Positions 1 to 13,629 of a stretch of DNA of 64,000 bases are shown here, piece after piece (position 1 is the first letter of the stretch; the number at the start of each line of letters is the position of its first letter). Origin of the DNA: Synchiropus splendidus. Its lineage: Eukaryota; Chordata; Actinopteri; Syngnathiformes; Callionymidae. The DNA lies in contig NC_071342.1 of assembly GCF_027744825.2 (NCBI RefSeq), positions 12,357,501 to 12,421,500 on the forward strand, read 5' to 3'. The translations under genes and the position numbers were made by a program. Under the pieces are notes generated by a model. That model had not been told where the DNA came from, did not search any database, and saw only the letters and a program-made list of their open reading frames with translations.

Positions 1-3000
1 TATTATTTAATTCCATCTGTCTGCTCTGCTGTCTGCAGAGCCTCATTTTTTTTATTTTATGAGGATAAAAACTCTTTGTTTGTTGCTTATCTCTCAAAGA
101 ATTGTTCACCAACAACATTGTGGGTCACGAAAGCCAACAAAGGCTTAGTGATGTTTGAACCAGTGGTTCAAGGGACCTCAATAACAAGTAATTAATGAGG
201 TAACAAAAAAGACAAACAAAATGCAAACAAAAAAAATCATTCCGCTAATTTTATTTTCTTTATTTTATTGTTTTACATTAACAGATTATGAACTCTAATA
301 CATAATATTTAGATAATTGGACTGGACTATTAAACACTTTTATGAATTAAATCACATTTATTACATTTACGAACACATCCTGCTATATATTCAGCAACTT
401 GGAGCAATGGAGCAAAAACACCACTTGTAGTTTTTGTATCCATCCTATGACACTTTATTTATGACATTATTTAATGTCGTATTTGAGTAGGTTGTTTAGG
501 TGAGGTAACATTTGATAGTAACTTGTGTCTACTCTGCTGCTTAGTATCACACTCCTCAGAGGCAGTTGGAGGTGGGATAAGGCTCAAACTTCCTGACTGG
601 ACTCTTTAGAGATCATATGATGTAGCATCACTAGGACGTTGTCGCTAAGATAAGCCTCAACTGACAATAAGCTTAGTTATTTTCCTCACCGGCTTCCACT
701 CATGATCGGATTCTTTATTGATATTTTTGGATAACCTGAGCATAAACATGTCAAAGAAGGGTAAGATATTGCTTATTATTTTGTACATTTATTACATTAA
801 AATTAAATAAAAATCTAATTGTTAGTAAAGTCATGAGTAAACATAACAAAAGTCTGTACGTCCTTAATGCTGCATTGTGTTGAATCACGTTCATAATCTT
901 AAACTTATGGAAACTTTTCAGAAATATTTTTAAAATGCTGTCAAGTAAAAAAAAAAGTCTTGATGCGTTTCAGACTAATTGAGTGTAAATATGAATTTAA
1001 ATATGAATATGAATTGTATTTATGATGTTGACATCATGTGATGTAGCATTGTATGGGTATAAATGTAGTGTTCATGGTAAAATACATTATTTTTATTCAC
1101 TCTAAAACTCCAATATGGCAAAATAAGTGATGAAAAGTAAATAATAATGATGAAATTATATTATTTGACTCGTCATTCTTAAATACACAAAGTTTTTCAG
1201 ACTTTGTTTGTTGCAGCGCTCAGGGTTGGTGCCTCCAGCTTCTCTGCATGTGATCAGCATAATTTAAAAGTAGCACATTTTCTCAGAGCGTGAACAGTAT
1301 CCAAGCAAACAAGACCAAACAGACCATGAGGCACATTACCAAACAGTCTTTTTTGGTTTGTTAAACATGCCCTCTTTCTATCAATAGTAATGCTTTACCA
1401 TTATTTTGACAATAGTGTTTCAGTTTTAGCTCTGTAGCCATGTTTTGTTGTGTAGCTAAGCATTAGCATGGTAGAAGAAGCACCTTTTGCTTTTTTAAAA
1501 TATGATAATATGAAACAGTTAAGCTGTCAAAAAGTGTATAACAGACTAAAACGGTTCATTTCCATCTTAGTTCAGCATCTATTCGAGTGCCACAGTTGAT
1601 CAGGTGTTAGAGCTAACATGTACTTAAGAGGGATTTCTTTTTGTCTAACTGTAATTCAACACAGGTCTCCCAACAAACACCTAAATAATGAGTTACAGAC
1701 ACGGTTCCTCCGACAGCTGTGAGTAGCAGTGGGCAGCGGCTGCTGGATCACTTCAGCAGAGCAGGTTTGGCAGGGAGGTCGGGGTCAAATGAGTTCCTGA
1801 AGAAGTGGATCGTCATCTGACATCATGAGAAATACCACTTCAGGATGTGGCAATAAAGATTACAAAAAAAATCTTCATCCAAATTTCAACCTTCAGTTCT
1901 GTCACACAGTTCTGTTCACAGTGCACCATTGAATTAATCAGGGTTCATTTGATTTCATTTTATTGCTGCAATTGTCTTTTTGTTGTGACCCATATTTTAC
2001 TATTGTCCAAGTGTTTCTTTGGCCTTTTTTCCTTTAGTAGGTTACTCAGAAAACAACAAAGGTTTATATTCATGTTTCAAATTCGAATTCAATTCAAGTC
2101 CTTGTGACAATGCTAAAGTGGCATAATAACATTTTGTCATTATTTTATTTGAAGCCGAACAGCTGAGGCTGAATTACAGAAACTTGAATACAAATCTGAT
2201 TTAAATCTGTAGTCCTCCTTAAGTACTTTAAATGTTGCAGTGCTTTCTGGGTAATTTGAGAGGAGGGATAGCTTTCTACAAGTGGGTCATTCTGAATCCA
2301 TGTTTTGAAATGAGATTGTAGGTCTTGTGTGAATTGTAGGCCCAGATTGTGGATCACAATAGCAACATAGTGCTTTTCAAAAAACATTTTATTGATGCTC
2401 AACATTAGACTTGTCTCATCTCTGTCAGCTACACATCCTAAAACCTTGCCTTTTTTAAATGACGGTCCACACCATTATTTTTCAACTCTCACCGCACATC
2501 GTCGTTCTCCAGTTGGTATTAATATTGAGGTAATGAAAGAGGATGAAGAGGCAAGTAGCTACTGTATATGTACACACACATGGGATGAGCAGGAACTGAG
2601 CAGGAACTGAGGAAGCCTTATGGGTGGACCGCCCACTTCAGGAACCAGGTCCAGAATCCTGACAGGGATTTGGGCTGTGCTAGACCAAAAAAAAAAAAAA
2701 AGCAATGTTTTTTATAGACTGGCTCACAGACATTAACTGTAGATTAAGACAAGAGTAAAATTGATGATAATACAGATTATATGAGGAGACTAAAATTGAA
2801 ATATTGATCTCTGCCTGCTGCGCTTAAGGTTTGAATTAAACAAATGACAAAATGAATGAAGACATGTTGACTTGCTAAAAACAACTGAGTTAGGGGGCTG
2901 TGCAAAGTGTCCAACAGAAACTGATTTATTGTTATAGTTTTTGTGGCGAGCCATTGCTCCAGAAGAAACAGTTTACCAGTCAGTTCCAGGCTTTTCTTTA

Positions 3001-3592
3001 CGCTGCTATTCACTGCTTCCTTCATTTGCCGACGACGGCTTGTCCCTGCAAGACTGTAAACAGCTCCACTGTGTAGATGTAGGGTGAAACCAAGAGCAAA
3101 CATTGGCAAAATGCTGCGGCGCTGCTTCAATAAAGATTACAAAGAGAGAAAAACCTCAGTTCAGGTTTGGATTTGTGGAGCTGAAGACTAAAACCATGTT
3201 ATTTCGGGGTTTATAGATTTTCAGAGATCAAGTTGAAGCATAGATTGTTCAATAATTCATTCATTTTGAAAGCCACATTTATATGTTGAGTGTGCTGCTA
3301 GCTGCAAGACTCTTCTTTGTGTCATTCTGGGGTGTGGTCTGTCTGTACCCCCTGACATTTACATGTTTGTTCTCATTTGCATTTTTATTGACATGATCAT
3401 CCAAGGGTCATAATAGTTTATGTATTCTGAATCTGCCTCAGTTGCTATATTCTCCTGTGCAAGGGAGAGCATTGTGTTTTTTTCAGTTTTTGCACAGTCA
3501 CTGCCTTTGTCCGTCCTCCGGGGCTGAGCTCGGCCCAGTCCCGCTCCTCTATGTCGACAGCCCACTCATCACATTCAAACGGTCTGGTGGCC

Positions 3593-3612
3593 CACACACA
3601 CACACACACACA
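3593..3612. repeat. (CA)10 microsatellite
   Basis: Ten uninterrupted CA units are read directly. No function is implied. Confidence 0.95.
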
Positions 3613-6600
3613 ACAGTGCACTCAATGGAGACTGACTGCTGGCATACAAAAGACACTTTGTTTTTAAGGGAGCCGCATCCAAGGCCTAAAGACTCTGACA
3701 TGTGACAAGCTGATGAGATGACACTCTCTGGGCTGGTCATTAAAATTTAACCGTCCGGGAGACACGCTTCCAAGAGGATCACTGAGTCTCACATGGATAC
3801 AGCCGGTGACCTATTCCTGCAAGTGAATAAATGAGTTTGGCAGATAGAACTCTCTTGGTCACGTTTTTATACGACAGGAGAGAGTGCATTTAAAGGAGCA
3901 GTGTTTTTCTCCAATAACATGTTCTTAGAAAAACCTCATTTTCATCACTACACTTGTGTTTGTACTTTTACTCTACATAACTGATGAAAAATGAAAGATA
4001 TGATCACTTTGAGATGTGGGTTTTTATGTTTGCCCTTAAAAAAAAATTGAATCAGATTCCTAATTTATTTTCATTGTATTTTTCTGCTGTATTAATTTAT
4101 ATAGCACATACTTACAATTCCATTAATTCTTTGAATAAATTATTTATTGATTTTACACAATTATTTTTCTTTATAAAAAAGAAATATTAAATCCAAATCT
4201 CATAACCAGTCCAAAACTGTGATTCTTGGACTCCTTGGAATTATAGAATATAAAATGATATTTTTAAAGGGCTATTTTTTAAATTCATTTTGTTCAGCGG
4301 CTCAATAATGTCTTAAAATGTTTTAAAAATAAATGGGCGCTTACCTTAAAATTTCCCTATATGCATTTGTTTTCATTGTTGCTACTATGGTGCTCAGCCA
4401 TTACTCATTTATGTTTATTTATAAGCTCTAATGTTTAGCCTGTAACAACTTGTCTTTCATGTGTAATTTTTTTATAAACACTCATATACGCCTTAACTTT
4501 CATGTTTGTTTAATTTATTTTATCATCTCCTTTTCCTGGGCTCTCTTTTTTAACATGTTTTATTTTTATTTTTATTCTCTCAGCATGGAGTCATGTGTTT
4601 ACTGGGTTCTACTTTTTATTGTGTTCTGATCACCAGCTGTTTTTTGTGTTCTGGGTTTGGTGAAAGATGTCCTCTTTGTTCTAACTGTGCTCATTTCTGA
4701 ATTATTGATCAGTGTTAAATGTGAAACCATAACTCAATGACTGAAGATGATTGAAGTCAAGTCACTTCAGGGGGCGCCAGTCAAATACTGACTTCATCTC
4801 TTGATGAAGGTGACTAGTGTATTCGCAGACACGACAATATCTATAACACGTAATTTAATTTCCAATATATTCTGTATTGTTCATTCACATTGAACATAGT
4901 TGACTCAATTATTGCCATCTCTGAAGCCTGTGCTGTGGTGACTAACAAAGCACAAATGTATTTTGCTTCAATTTCCTTTTCAATTTGAAACAACATAATG
5001 CGACTGGACCTGTTTTGTACCGATAAGCTTCCGTCTTGTGTCAAGTAAAACAGGCATTGTGTTATCTCATGTTCATTTCTCAGTCATATCAGTTCTCATG
5101 AATCCAAAAATACTGATTCAGGATTTAGGAATTATGTTGCAAAGAAACAGTCGGCTGGCTCTTGTACCCAATCCCTGTATTGATCCGATCAATGGGCCTC
5201 ATGAGCTGCTGAGACAGTGTTTCACCGTTCCATCTGTTTCCAGTTACTTACAATCACATGCAGCTGTTTTAAGTACCATTGTTTTCTCATGTTTTTATAT
5301 TCATCTGTTGTCATGGTGACGTCAACAGATTGGCTGCTCTGTTTAGCTCCTTTAACATGAGATCATCTCGTGAGTATCTGACTTTCCCACCCTGACTCAT
5401 GCTGTGTAGTCGCTCCTCTTCCTCTCCAGCAGCTCCACCCTTCTCAAATGCTGCACATGTCGTCAGTTGATCCCTTAATAACTGAAAGGAAACTGTCTTG
5501 TTCAGTGGAGAAAAGTGCAGCTCAAGCCTGTTTTTCTTAGTGATCCATCCTGTCTTATTATACGTTATCAGGCATGACGCAACACTCTTAAGTTTATCTT
5601 AGATTAACCTTTAGCTGTTCAGTCTAAAGCAGTGATCAATCGTAGGACAACATACTGACATAAATTCTCTGAATGACCATTTACGAATCTTTTTAGACTG
5701 TTCTACTTATGAGCCACCGAAAACTAGAAAGGATCAACAAACAACTGAGTCAGTGTTTTTGTCTTGGTGTATGCTCGTCACTTTGTGTGGTTTAGCCTTG
5801 AAGGAAAGTGGAAAAAATTATTGCCTTAGGTTTGTCTAGTGACAAATAAAAAGTATTTATTCAGATTGAAATATATCAAAGAATATACAATAAGAAGAAT
5901 ATATTAAGAGATTTTATTCTGCTATACTTATTCACAAAAAATTGATCATAAGATTCATCTTGGTATTATGGAGATTTGTATGGGAATGATCTGTTTACCT
6001 GAGATGTTAAAAAAAAAAGCAGCTTTAGATGAGCTTGTTGCATTTGACCAGTACAGACTGTATGTCTGCTGCAGCTGTTGGACATATGGAAGGTGGTCTG
6101 GTGTGTGGTGTGTGCGTAGAGATGTCCCATTAGCGACCGTTAATGCGTTTCCTCTCCTTGGTATCGCTGAGTGCTACTGCAGTGAAGCTCGCCTCGCCTT
6201 CACTTATAAAGTAAAACCAAGATGGGACCACAGATTTATTTTAAGACTATGATGCCATTCAGTTCACATGATTTCATCTGAATAAATTTGATAAAATGCT
6301 TTGATATGGGTTTAAACTGAATTAAACTGAACGTTTCATTTAAAAAAAATAAACATGATTATGAGGAGAAATTTCTTTAAGTAAAAAAGTAGAGTCAGAA
6401 CTAGGTGTTCCCAGCTTGAATGCATAAATTGCAACCTTATTTTATGGCCCCGTCGTAAAGGTAAAGACCTGTTTATGACGTGGATAAAGCCTCTCCTGTG
6501 TCTAGCTGCTAAAACCTACAGCTAAGTCTTGTGGAAGTCTTTAAAAACATTGCGTTGAAAACTCATTTCTGTTGGTTTTGCACACGCTCAGAGCGACTGG

Positions 6601-8424
6601 AAGATCTGCTTTGAAGACAACCAGTTTCAGCTACACACATATTTTGGATGCTGCCCCTCCCTCTTGAGAAGTCTGTAAACTCACTTGCAAAGAATGGGAA
6701 AAATGTTGCCACAAGAAGTCCACCGGCATCATCTCACCAGCTAATCTGTTTACAAGCTCTGCAGACGGCATGCCTATCAAATTACAGAGGTAGACGTCTT
6801 CAGCTGACTCATCACTCCATCGTGGATATTTAGGTTGTGTTGTGTGCAGTTTGGGACACTTGTTTTACCTTTGTAGGGTGTTTGCAAATGTACCCTGCCA
6901 TAAAAACGGCTCATTGTGAACAAGCCTGTTGTTTATTTACTGAAAAAAAAGAAATGATGTTCCACTTGTCATAAGGGGCACAAAGCTGCCTTGAAGCCTT
7001 TCAGCCAACACGGACACTATATCATCAAAGGAAGTGTAATAAATATGATTCTACCTTATTGATATCTGATGCTCGTACACAAGTCATTTTTTGATCCACC
7101 CCTCCTTGCATGGTAGAGGAGGTTTGCAAATCAAATCTAAATAGAGTTATTAATGTGAACATTGATAACAATATTGTCCGGTACAAAGCGCTATTGTGTG
7201 ATCTGTATAACGTATTAGAATATGGCTGCTGAGGCGCTAAAGCACTTCAAAACATGGGTGAAGTAACGACCCTACTTAGCTGTTGCGACACCAGAGATGG
7301 GATCCGAGAGCGGTTTGGCAAGAATGTTTAGCGAGTCCTTGCCAATGACTGAAAGTTGAAGGGCTTTTCAGTTGAGCCTCTATATCTGTGACCCCCGTAA
7401 ACAAGGTCAAGCAGCTTACTCTTGCTAGATTTTGATCGGAAAGACTTCTTTTTTCATACTTCCCCTTGGCAGGAAGAATTTAGATGCCTTTGTGTAAAAC
7501 CTTTTTGGACACGCGCATGTTTTAATTAAAAAATAATTTGCTTCTATTTGTGACAACGTGCCGCCGAAATAAATGATTATTCAGGCTGGAATAATCCTGA
7601 CTGAAAGGAAGAAAATGAAGGGCATAACTTAAATGGCAGATTACGCGGCTGGCGGTCTGTGGCAGCATGGTTTAGAGACGTGGCTATTATTAGAAACGCA
7701 CATGTGCTCTGCTGAGGTCTACAAATAACTATGACAGTAGAGGACTGCTGTGGAAGACACGTCTAGCACCAGAGATCATCTGATCACCACCAGGTGCCTA
7801 TGGTGCAAAAAAGAAGATTTATGCTTCAGTTTGCCTTCAGTTCTTCCCTCCCTTCATTCCTCTTGCTCCATTGTTCTTCCTGCTTTCCCGAGTGATTAAT
7901 AAGTGAGCTTGTTCTGTGACCTTGGTTCTCTCAAGGTTTCTGCCTTTATGTTTCACCCCTCCCCTCTGTTGCCTTAAAAGGGCTGTTGCTTCAAAAAAAA
8001 CGAAGAAATGACGTGCAGCTCTGATGCCATCTGGATGTTTTGAATTAAAGAAACAACAACAAATAAACAGATTTGCTGTGAAATGATGATGCCAAAGTTT
8101 TCCTGTCACGCATGTCTGAGTGCTCAGTCTTGTCTTTGCCTGATGTTATGGAGGCTTCTCCTTGCCATAAAGAACTGAAGCAAAACTCATGCATAATTTA
8201 TGGTTTTGCATTTCGATGGAAAACAGTCTGTGCATCATAGTTTCTCAATCTATTAATAGTTTGTTGTTTCGTACTTTAACCTCATTCCTTTTTTTTATTT
8301 TTAAAAATATGTAATGTAAAATAAAATCATGTAATATAATTGCAACGAACAGAAAAATGTCTTTGTTTTTAATTTAATATTTTCAACTTTTATTTAAATA
8401 GCATGTTCACTGTCAACTAGTTTC

Positions 8425-8445
8425 ATAATAATAATAATAATAATA
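8425..8445. repeat. (ATA)7 microsatellite
   Basis: Seven uninterrupted ATA units lie in an AT-rich stretch. Confidence 0.95.
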
Positions 8446-9402
8446 TATTCTACCATTAAGGAGCAGGAACTTTTTAAGCTTTTGGATTTTTCTTTTGTCT
8501 ATGATTCTTTTTTGTTTCTCCTTTGATGACTTCTTAAGGGATCAAAGGATTTTTTTCTTGTCCTGCCGCTGGAGAGTGTCAGCCTGCCAGATCGTTCAAG
8601 TGAAGTACTTTTTAGAGCACCTCTGTTGCATGTATCAATAATGCGTGTTGGCCCATTTAACCGGTATGTTTCTTTACTACCACTTTTATACATTCATTTC
8701 CTAAAGCATATTCCTTTGCATGACATTTCATGGCTGTCAGCTTTTGTAACTCAGACTATCCATCTGCTGTAGTACAAGCTCTGAATAAATTTAGTGGTCA
8801 ATATCAATTGGAGTTTTATTTCAGGAATTTTATTTCAAAGCAGCAGTGAAATTTGTTAGGGCAAATGAAATCAAAGAATAACTGTCAGAAGACCACGTCT
8901 TGTGACTCCAATGCTTTTTCTTATTCAGTCCTCAAGATGGCACCACAATGTTGAATTCACTCAATCGTTTTTGGCAGCTCAGGCTTGAATTCCCCATCCT
9001 CAGGAGATTTTTAACTGTCTCTGAACTATGGTCTCTTTTCTGATTTGCCATATTTCCTGGAGGATTTAAACAGATCGCTTTCATGGTTAGAGACTCAGGC
9101 CAGTGGTAGTAGGGAGACTGAATTATTGTAATAATCCACTGGAGTCTGCTTAGTCACGGCGACATACATCATTGTCCGAGTGGCATTGTTGTTATGTCAG
9201 AGGTCTGAATTGAGTTTTCCTTGACTCATTTGGTTACTTCCTCTTTTTGTTTGGAGATATTATTACATCATAACAATAAAACAACTGCATTTGAAATGAA
9301 ATTTTTATTAAAACGTTAATGTGGACCAGTACTTGCCTATCAAAATTATGAATCATCTTATGTATTGCTTTGACAAAATGAACTACTACAGCTGACCTTT
9401 TC

Positions 9403-9421
9403 TTTTTTTTTTTTTTTTTTT
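9403..9421. repeat. Poly-T run of 19
   Basis: A homopolymer tract is read directly. On the minus strand it would be a poly-A tail, but no retroelement body was recognised beside it. Confidence 0.9.
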
Positions 9422-10419
9422 GGTAGGGGGGTTGTCTCGATTGTACCATAGTCACTCTTTAGATGAGGGAACATATATTATATACCATAAATAAAGTACT
9501 CATTCGTATGTGTATTTGTGGCATATTATCCTGTAATTACTCCTTATAAAGTACATAGTGTCTTGTTTAGCTTGGCGACATTTTACTAGGGCAGGGATGA
9601 CATGAATTTCACCTGATACGATATTTTCCCAATATTTGGGTGATGATTCAATTTGTATCACGATTGTAATTTATTGATTTAAAAATAAATAATAATAGGC
9701 GTTTGGTCTAAGTGGTGACTGGGGTTGTATTTGCGTATTTATTAACAGCATTATTCACTCTATAAATATACAAAGCAGTTTATGTGCATATTATATATAT
9801 TAATCTTTTTCATTCTGTCTTCTACTCTTTTAAGTATCATCATTTTAAGATGCTCTCTGATTGACCTGCACTTACCACGAGAGACTGAATTAAGACTTTT
9901 GAATCAATGATTGATTCTCTTAGAGCTTTTATTCCACTTTCATATGTTTCTTTGATAGTTTTAGAACCATTGCATCGTGCTTTAGCACATCCATATTATG
10001 GGTTCTGAACCAACCATATGTAGCCCTAAATAATTCATTTTTATCATCAGTAATTGCTGAGAACCTTTGCTTCAACACTTGAATGACTTTTTCAGCTTAC
10101 TCTACTTATATTTGCTGCCTATTTGTTCTCTACTCTAATGAGATCTTTGTCTCGATTTGTTTCCACCACAGCCTTGTGCAACACTGCAATTTATCTGTTT
10201 TCCCTCTGAAAGAACGCAACAGTTTCTTCTGCGGCTTTCTTCGCGGCTTTCAGCGGTGCTGCTCCATAAACAGTGAATAGAAATCAAAATAGTGAGTAGC
10301 CATGGAAAACCTGACAGGACTCGCTCTGGATGCATGATGGGAAGCAGAGTCACGGCTGCCCTAGAGGCTGGTAGGCAGAAAAGAGGGAGAGCTCTCCACT
10401 TTTACATTCACTCCTCGCC

Positions 10420-10540
10420 ATGGCATCCGTGTGTGTGAGCCACGATCTTCCCGACGGCCCTCATGATGGTCCGATGAGCTACCTGTTTAGGACCGACAGG
10501 GAGTTTAAAGCTCATCTGGTGACTCTCATGTGCTGCTTGG
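10420..10540 (+). CDS. dst: Candidate first coding exon of the CH1+CH2 isoform
   Basis: An ATG in a strong initiation context (gccATGG) opens 40 codons. They end TTG G before a possible donor GTTCGT, leaving one extra base. The next exon (11079) needs exactly one base to complete GAT (Asp), so the phase fits. The peptide has SYLFRTDREF, loosely like the YLYVEEQEY stretch I recall in the short mammalian DST isoform-1 leader, which also precedes DERDKVQKKTF. The donor is not strong (+3 T, +4 C) and overall similarity is low. The real leader could lie elsewhere. Confidence 0.45.
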
Positions 10541-11078
10541 GTTCGTATTTGTCTTCATCTCTCTCTTGTTCATATTCAACTGTTGCTGTTTTGTTGTTTT
10601 CATTTTGTGATGTAACCAGCAAATTACAGGTCCAGGCTGTTTTCATTGTAGCTGTGTCTGTTTTTTGCTGAATCGGAGCATTTGTATTTTTGGAGCGTGG
10701 TCATTGGCACACTTAAAATTGAATGAGTCACATATGTGATGATGTCAGTGAGGAGGAAATGAAGAGACGAGAATGAACTCCTTAAAGTGTTGCATAATTC
10801 AAAAGCAGATTTTTGTTGAAATATTGAATCTGAAAGGAGGTTTTTCTTTCACTTCCACTTTCATTAGTTTTGCAGGATGTGCCTCTAGCATCCGGATGTG
10901 GTTTTGAGAGAAGAAAGGCCATTTGAGATCTTCTTCACCCCTGCCCATTATTTCTATTTATTTATTCCCTTTTTTTTCAAGAACATTTGTAAAATGTATA
11001 TGGGATTTATCATGAGTCAGCAGTTTTTTTGCATTTTTATGTGTCCTCATCTCTGTTGTTTTTTCTGGTCTTTTCCAG
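10541..11078. other. Intron between candidate exon 1 and first CH1 exon
   Basis: Bounded by a possible GTTCGT donor and a clear ttttccag acceptor. Nothing else is recognised in it. Confidence 0.45.
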
Positions 11079-11140
11079 ATGAAAGAGACAGAGTACAGAA
11101 GAAAACATTTACCAAATGGATAAATCAGCATCTGCTGAAG
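11079..11140 (+). CDS. dst: CH1 exon: start of actin-binding domain
   Basis: Acceptor ttttccag, donor GTAAGA. It codes (D)[18 protein letters not shown] followed by LK, the hallmark entry to the first calponin-homology domain in plakins and spectrins. The first Asp codon is split with the preceding exon. CH1 and CH2 together bind F-actin. Length 62 bp, ending in phase 0. Confidence 0.93.
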
Positions 11141-11260
11141 GTAAGAGACATTTTAATAATATTTTGTGACCGCTAACATTGTATGCGGCCAGATATAAAC
11201 AAAGCTCTCTTAAAGAAAAGCTGAGGTTTGTGATGTGTCGATGAGGGCAGTGTTGAGGCT

Positions 11261-11441
11261 TAGTAATGATGAGTTGATGAGGTTTCATGAAACAGTGTCG
11301 TCATTTTCTGAGGCCACAAGACGGCACCGTCTGCTGTGTAGTCTTTGGCTTTGAACAACAATATCAACAAAACCTCGTGATTACTAAACTGAAAGCTCAA
11401 GAGAATTAGGACAGTGTTTCATGAAACCTTATCAACCATTA
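11261..11441. mobile_element. Short inverted-repeat element, hAT-like MITE, copy 1
   Basis: The ends form an imperfect inverted repeat: the left TGATGAGGTTTCATGAAACA pairs with a right end of about 23/25 identity. The same ends and internal motif (GAGGCCAC.AGA) occur in the better-preserved copy at 45342-45546. Flanks TTGAGGC/GTGAGGC may be a decayed 8-bp duplication. It is too small to code for a transposase. Confidence 0.7.
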
Positions 11442-12673
11442 AAGTGAGGCGATCGCCACTTGGTCTAGCAGGTGGGAGGAGGGTGGATCATGCTCGGATC
11501 AGGTGGAGGAGGCTAACTTACTCTGGCAACCCCTGATGGGAAATACTGAAAGACAAAGAGTCTAATGAGCACTTGCATTTCGACCATTAAAGGCCATCAC
11601 AGCTTGGTTTGTGACTTTAGAAATGCTCATAGTTGAGCCTATTGTGTGAGCTGTTTACACAAGTCAGAAGAAAGCATTATCTACTTTTCAAACTGAGCAC
11701 TTCAGAGTGAACCTTTTATTATCATTGACATTTGTCATGATCAGTCCTGGCATGCCCAGGTGTTTCCTGGGATGTAATTAAAGCATGTTAAAAGCCATTT
11801 AGCATGACAACATCATCAGGGGAATGTAATACTTTTTCCCGTCTGTTGAACATGGAAAAAAAGTAGACAAGCATTGACATGTCACAGCTACTTTGTCTTT
11901 GTGTAAATGAGTCAATTCCTGAAATCTGAATGGGTAATCATTTCTGTTTGCACTGACAAAACCAGAGGGTTGAAAGATTTATTTTACAAGAATATGGCTG
12001 TGTCACGTCTCCCATATAAATGGGGATTACTTTTATTTAATGAGTGCAAACCAAACAGCTACAACCTGAGGTGCCTTATTTATGAACAAATCCTTTTATC
12101 AGGATTCTGCTTGTAAATATGTAATTACAAAAAGATAAGTAATAATACAAAAATGTAGATGCTAATAATCTAATAATAACACATGGAAATTATATTTTCA
12201 AAGTAGTCCATTTTATAGTCGAGTTTAATACTTCAAAAAGTGAGTAACAATAGCAGACAGCATGAGGTCACACTACACCAGTAAACGCCAGCAATGGTTA
12301 AATGTATTTAGAAATGCAACTACTTTTCTACACGGCTTTGTACCCTTGAATGATGCATGACCTGTGACCCACAGTCAAGAAAAAAAGTTGTTTTTTATGT
12401 ATGTGGAACAAACAAATCAGTTTGAATGTCACATGTAACACAATATAAAAGTTTATTAAAGTAAAACCATATATATTTTACCCTTTGACCTGCTGATTGA
12501 TAGGGTTCATTTTATATTATAATCTCTGTTCTGGAGTAAATATACTGCATATTGATGTGCACTATAACTGGAAGGACATTCCTCCAAGCTACTCATTTCC
12601 ACCCACATTATTATTTTTTGTTCTATGTATATAACTTGTTTGAACCATCACTGACCACAGTGAGGTGAGTCAG

Positions 12674-12686
12674 ACAGCAGGTGGCA
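12674..12686 (+). promoter_or_regulatory. CTCF-like 13-mer (one mismatch)
   Basis: ACAGCAGGTGGCA matches the CTCF core pattern CCASYAGRKGGCR except at its first base. It is intronic. A sequence match alone does not show binding. Confidence 0.3.
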
Positions 12687-12912
12687 GTAGTGTGTCAGAA
12701 TTCTTAAGGGGTGATCTAGTGACACTTGTTTTGCTTGATGACTGCAACTGCAAAGCCTAGTGAAAAAACCCTTCTAAATCCAGATATACAGACAAAATGA
12801 GAAGTACCAACGAAATGTAGTCGCTTAGCCCATAAGCCCATTTCGAACCACTGTCATTGATATATTACTCTTTTGAGTCAATGTTTACAAGCAACAAATA
12901 TGGCCCCTATTA

Positions 12913-13629
12913 CACTGATTCTTAACCATAGGGCCGGTGCCCATGGTTGGGCCGTGAGCGCCTCCTAGAGGGCTGCTAGAAGTTTTCTTGTTTTACACCT
13001 TGTTTCACACAAGGGCCGCAAGACACTCAGTTTTAATACATTAGTCACGTGTGTCACTGCATTGACTTGGCAGCTGCAAATCTGTGATTGTTACCAACTA
13101 TGGAGAAGTTCTTGAAAAGAAAAAAAACGATAAAGAGAGTGATGCTGCCCCCCCAACAGTAAAAACTGTGCATGAAAGCACCTGTTGAAGCAGTTTTGAA
13201 AATTAATTAGAATATTTTATGGTGATACTTTCATTTACCCTAATATCTTCTCTGGACTTTCAATAAATTATATATTTTTTATTTTATGCTATCAGACATG
13301 GTTTTGTTATAATTATTCTATTCAGAATTTTATTCACTTGTACCAATTTTATCAGCAGTTTTCAACTGTTTTTTTTTTTTTTCGTAATTTGATGAACACG
13401 ACTTGCACCTGGTTTTGCTGCTGGTTGGACGATGACAAATATCTTTGAGATGATCACATGGTTTCATGTCATTTCACAAGGGTTTGGTTTGTTTACGTCA
13501 AAGTAGATTAAATATGGTTATTGATCACAAATGAAATCAAGAATCATGAATCAGTTCTATTGAATGGGTCCCGGGCCCATTTGTTCTGGGGAAGGTGGGA
13601 CCCAAAATCAAGAAAGTTAAGAACCTCTG
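12913..13629. mobile_element. Non-autonomous hAT-type transposon with 8-bp target duplication
   Basis: A perfect 8-bp direct repeat CCCTATTA flanks the block (12905-12912 and 13630-13637). The ends are imperfect inverted repeats: CACTGATTCTTAACCA at the left, and CAGAGGTTCTTAACTT when the right end is read on the minus strand. An 8-bp duplication and CA..TG ends are typical of hAT elements. About 717 bp, with no transposase frame. Confidence 0.85.

Larger units (their letters stand above)
1..10419. other. Non-coding stretch upstream of the first recognised exon
   Basis: No open frame here looks like a known protein or carries convincing splice sites. The DNA is AT-rich. It contains a CA run (3593-3612), an ATA run (8425-8445), a T run (9403-9421), and near 9590-9700 a stretch resembling degraded fish transposon ends. 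It may be 5' flank or a large first intron. In mammals a further dst first exon coding a transmembrane N-terminus lies upstream; I did not find one here. Confidence 0.6.

Noticed and set aside
9590..9700. Transposon end with TATCACGAT-type motifs
   Set aside because: Resembles common fish repeat text but no partner end or target duplication could be placed, so it is only mentioned within the flank entry.
1..10419. A transmembrane-type dst leader exon (isoform 2) in the left flank
   Set aside because: I looked for a hydrophobic N-terminal frame followed by an Ala-Asp junction into DERD and found none; it may lie outside the window.
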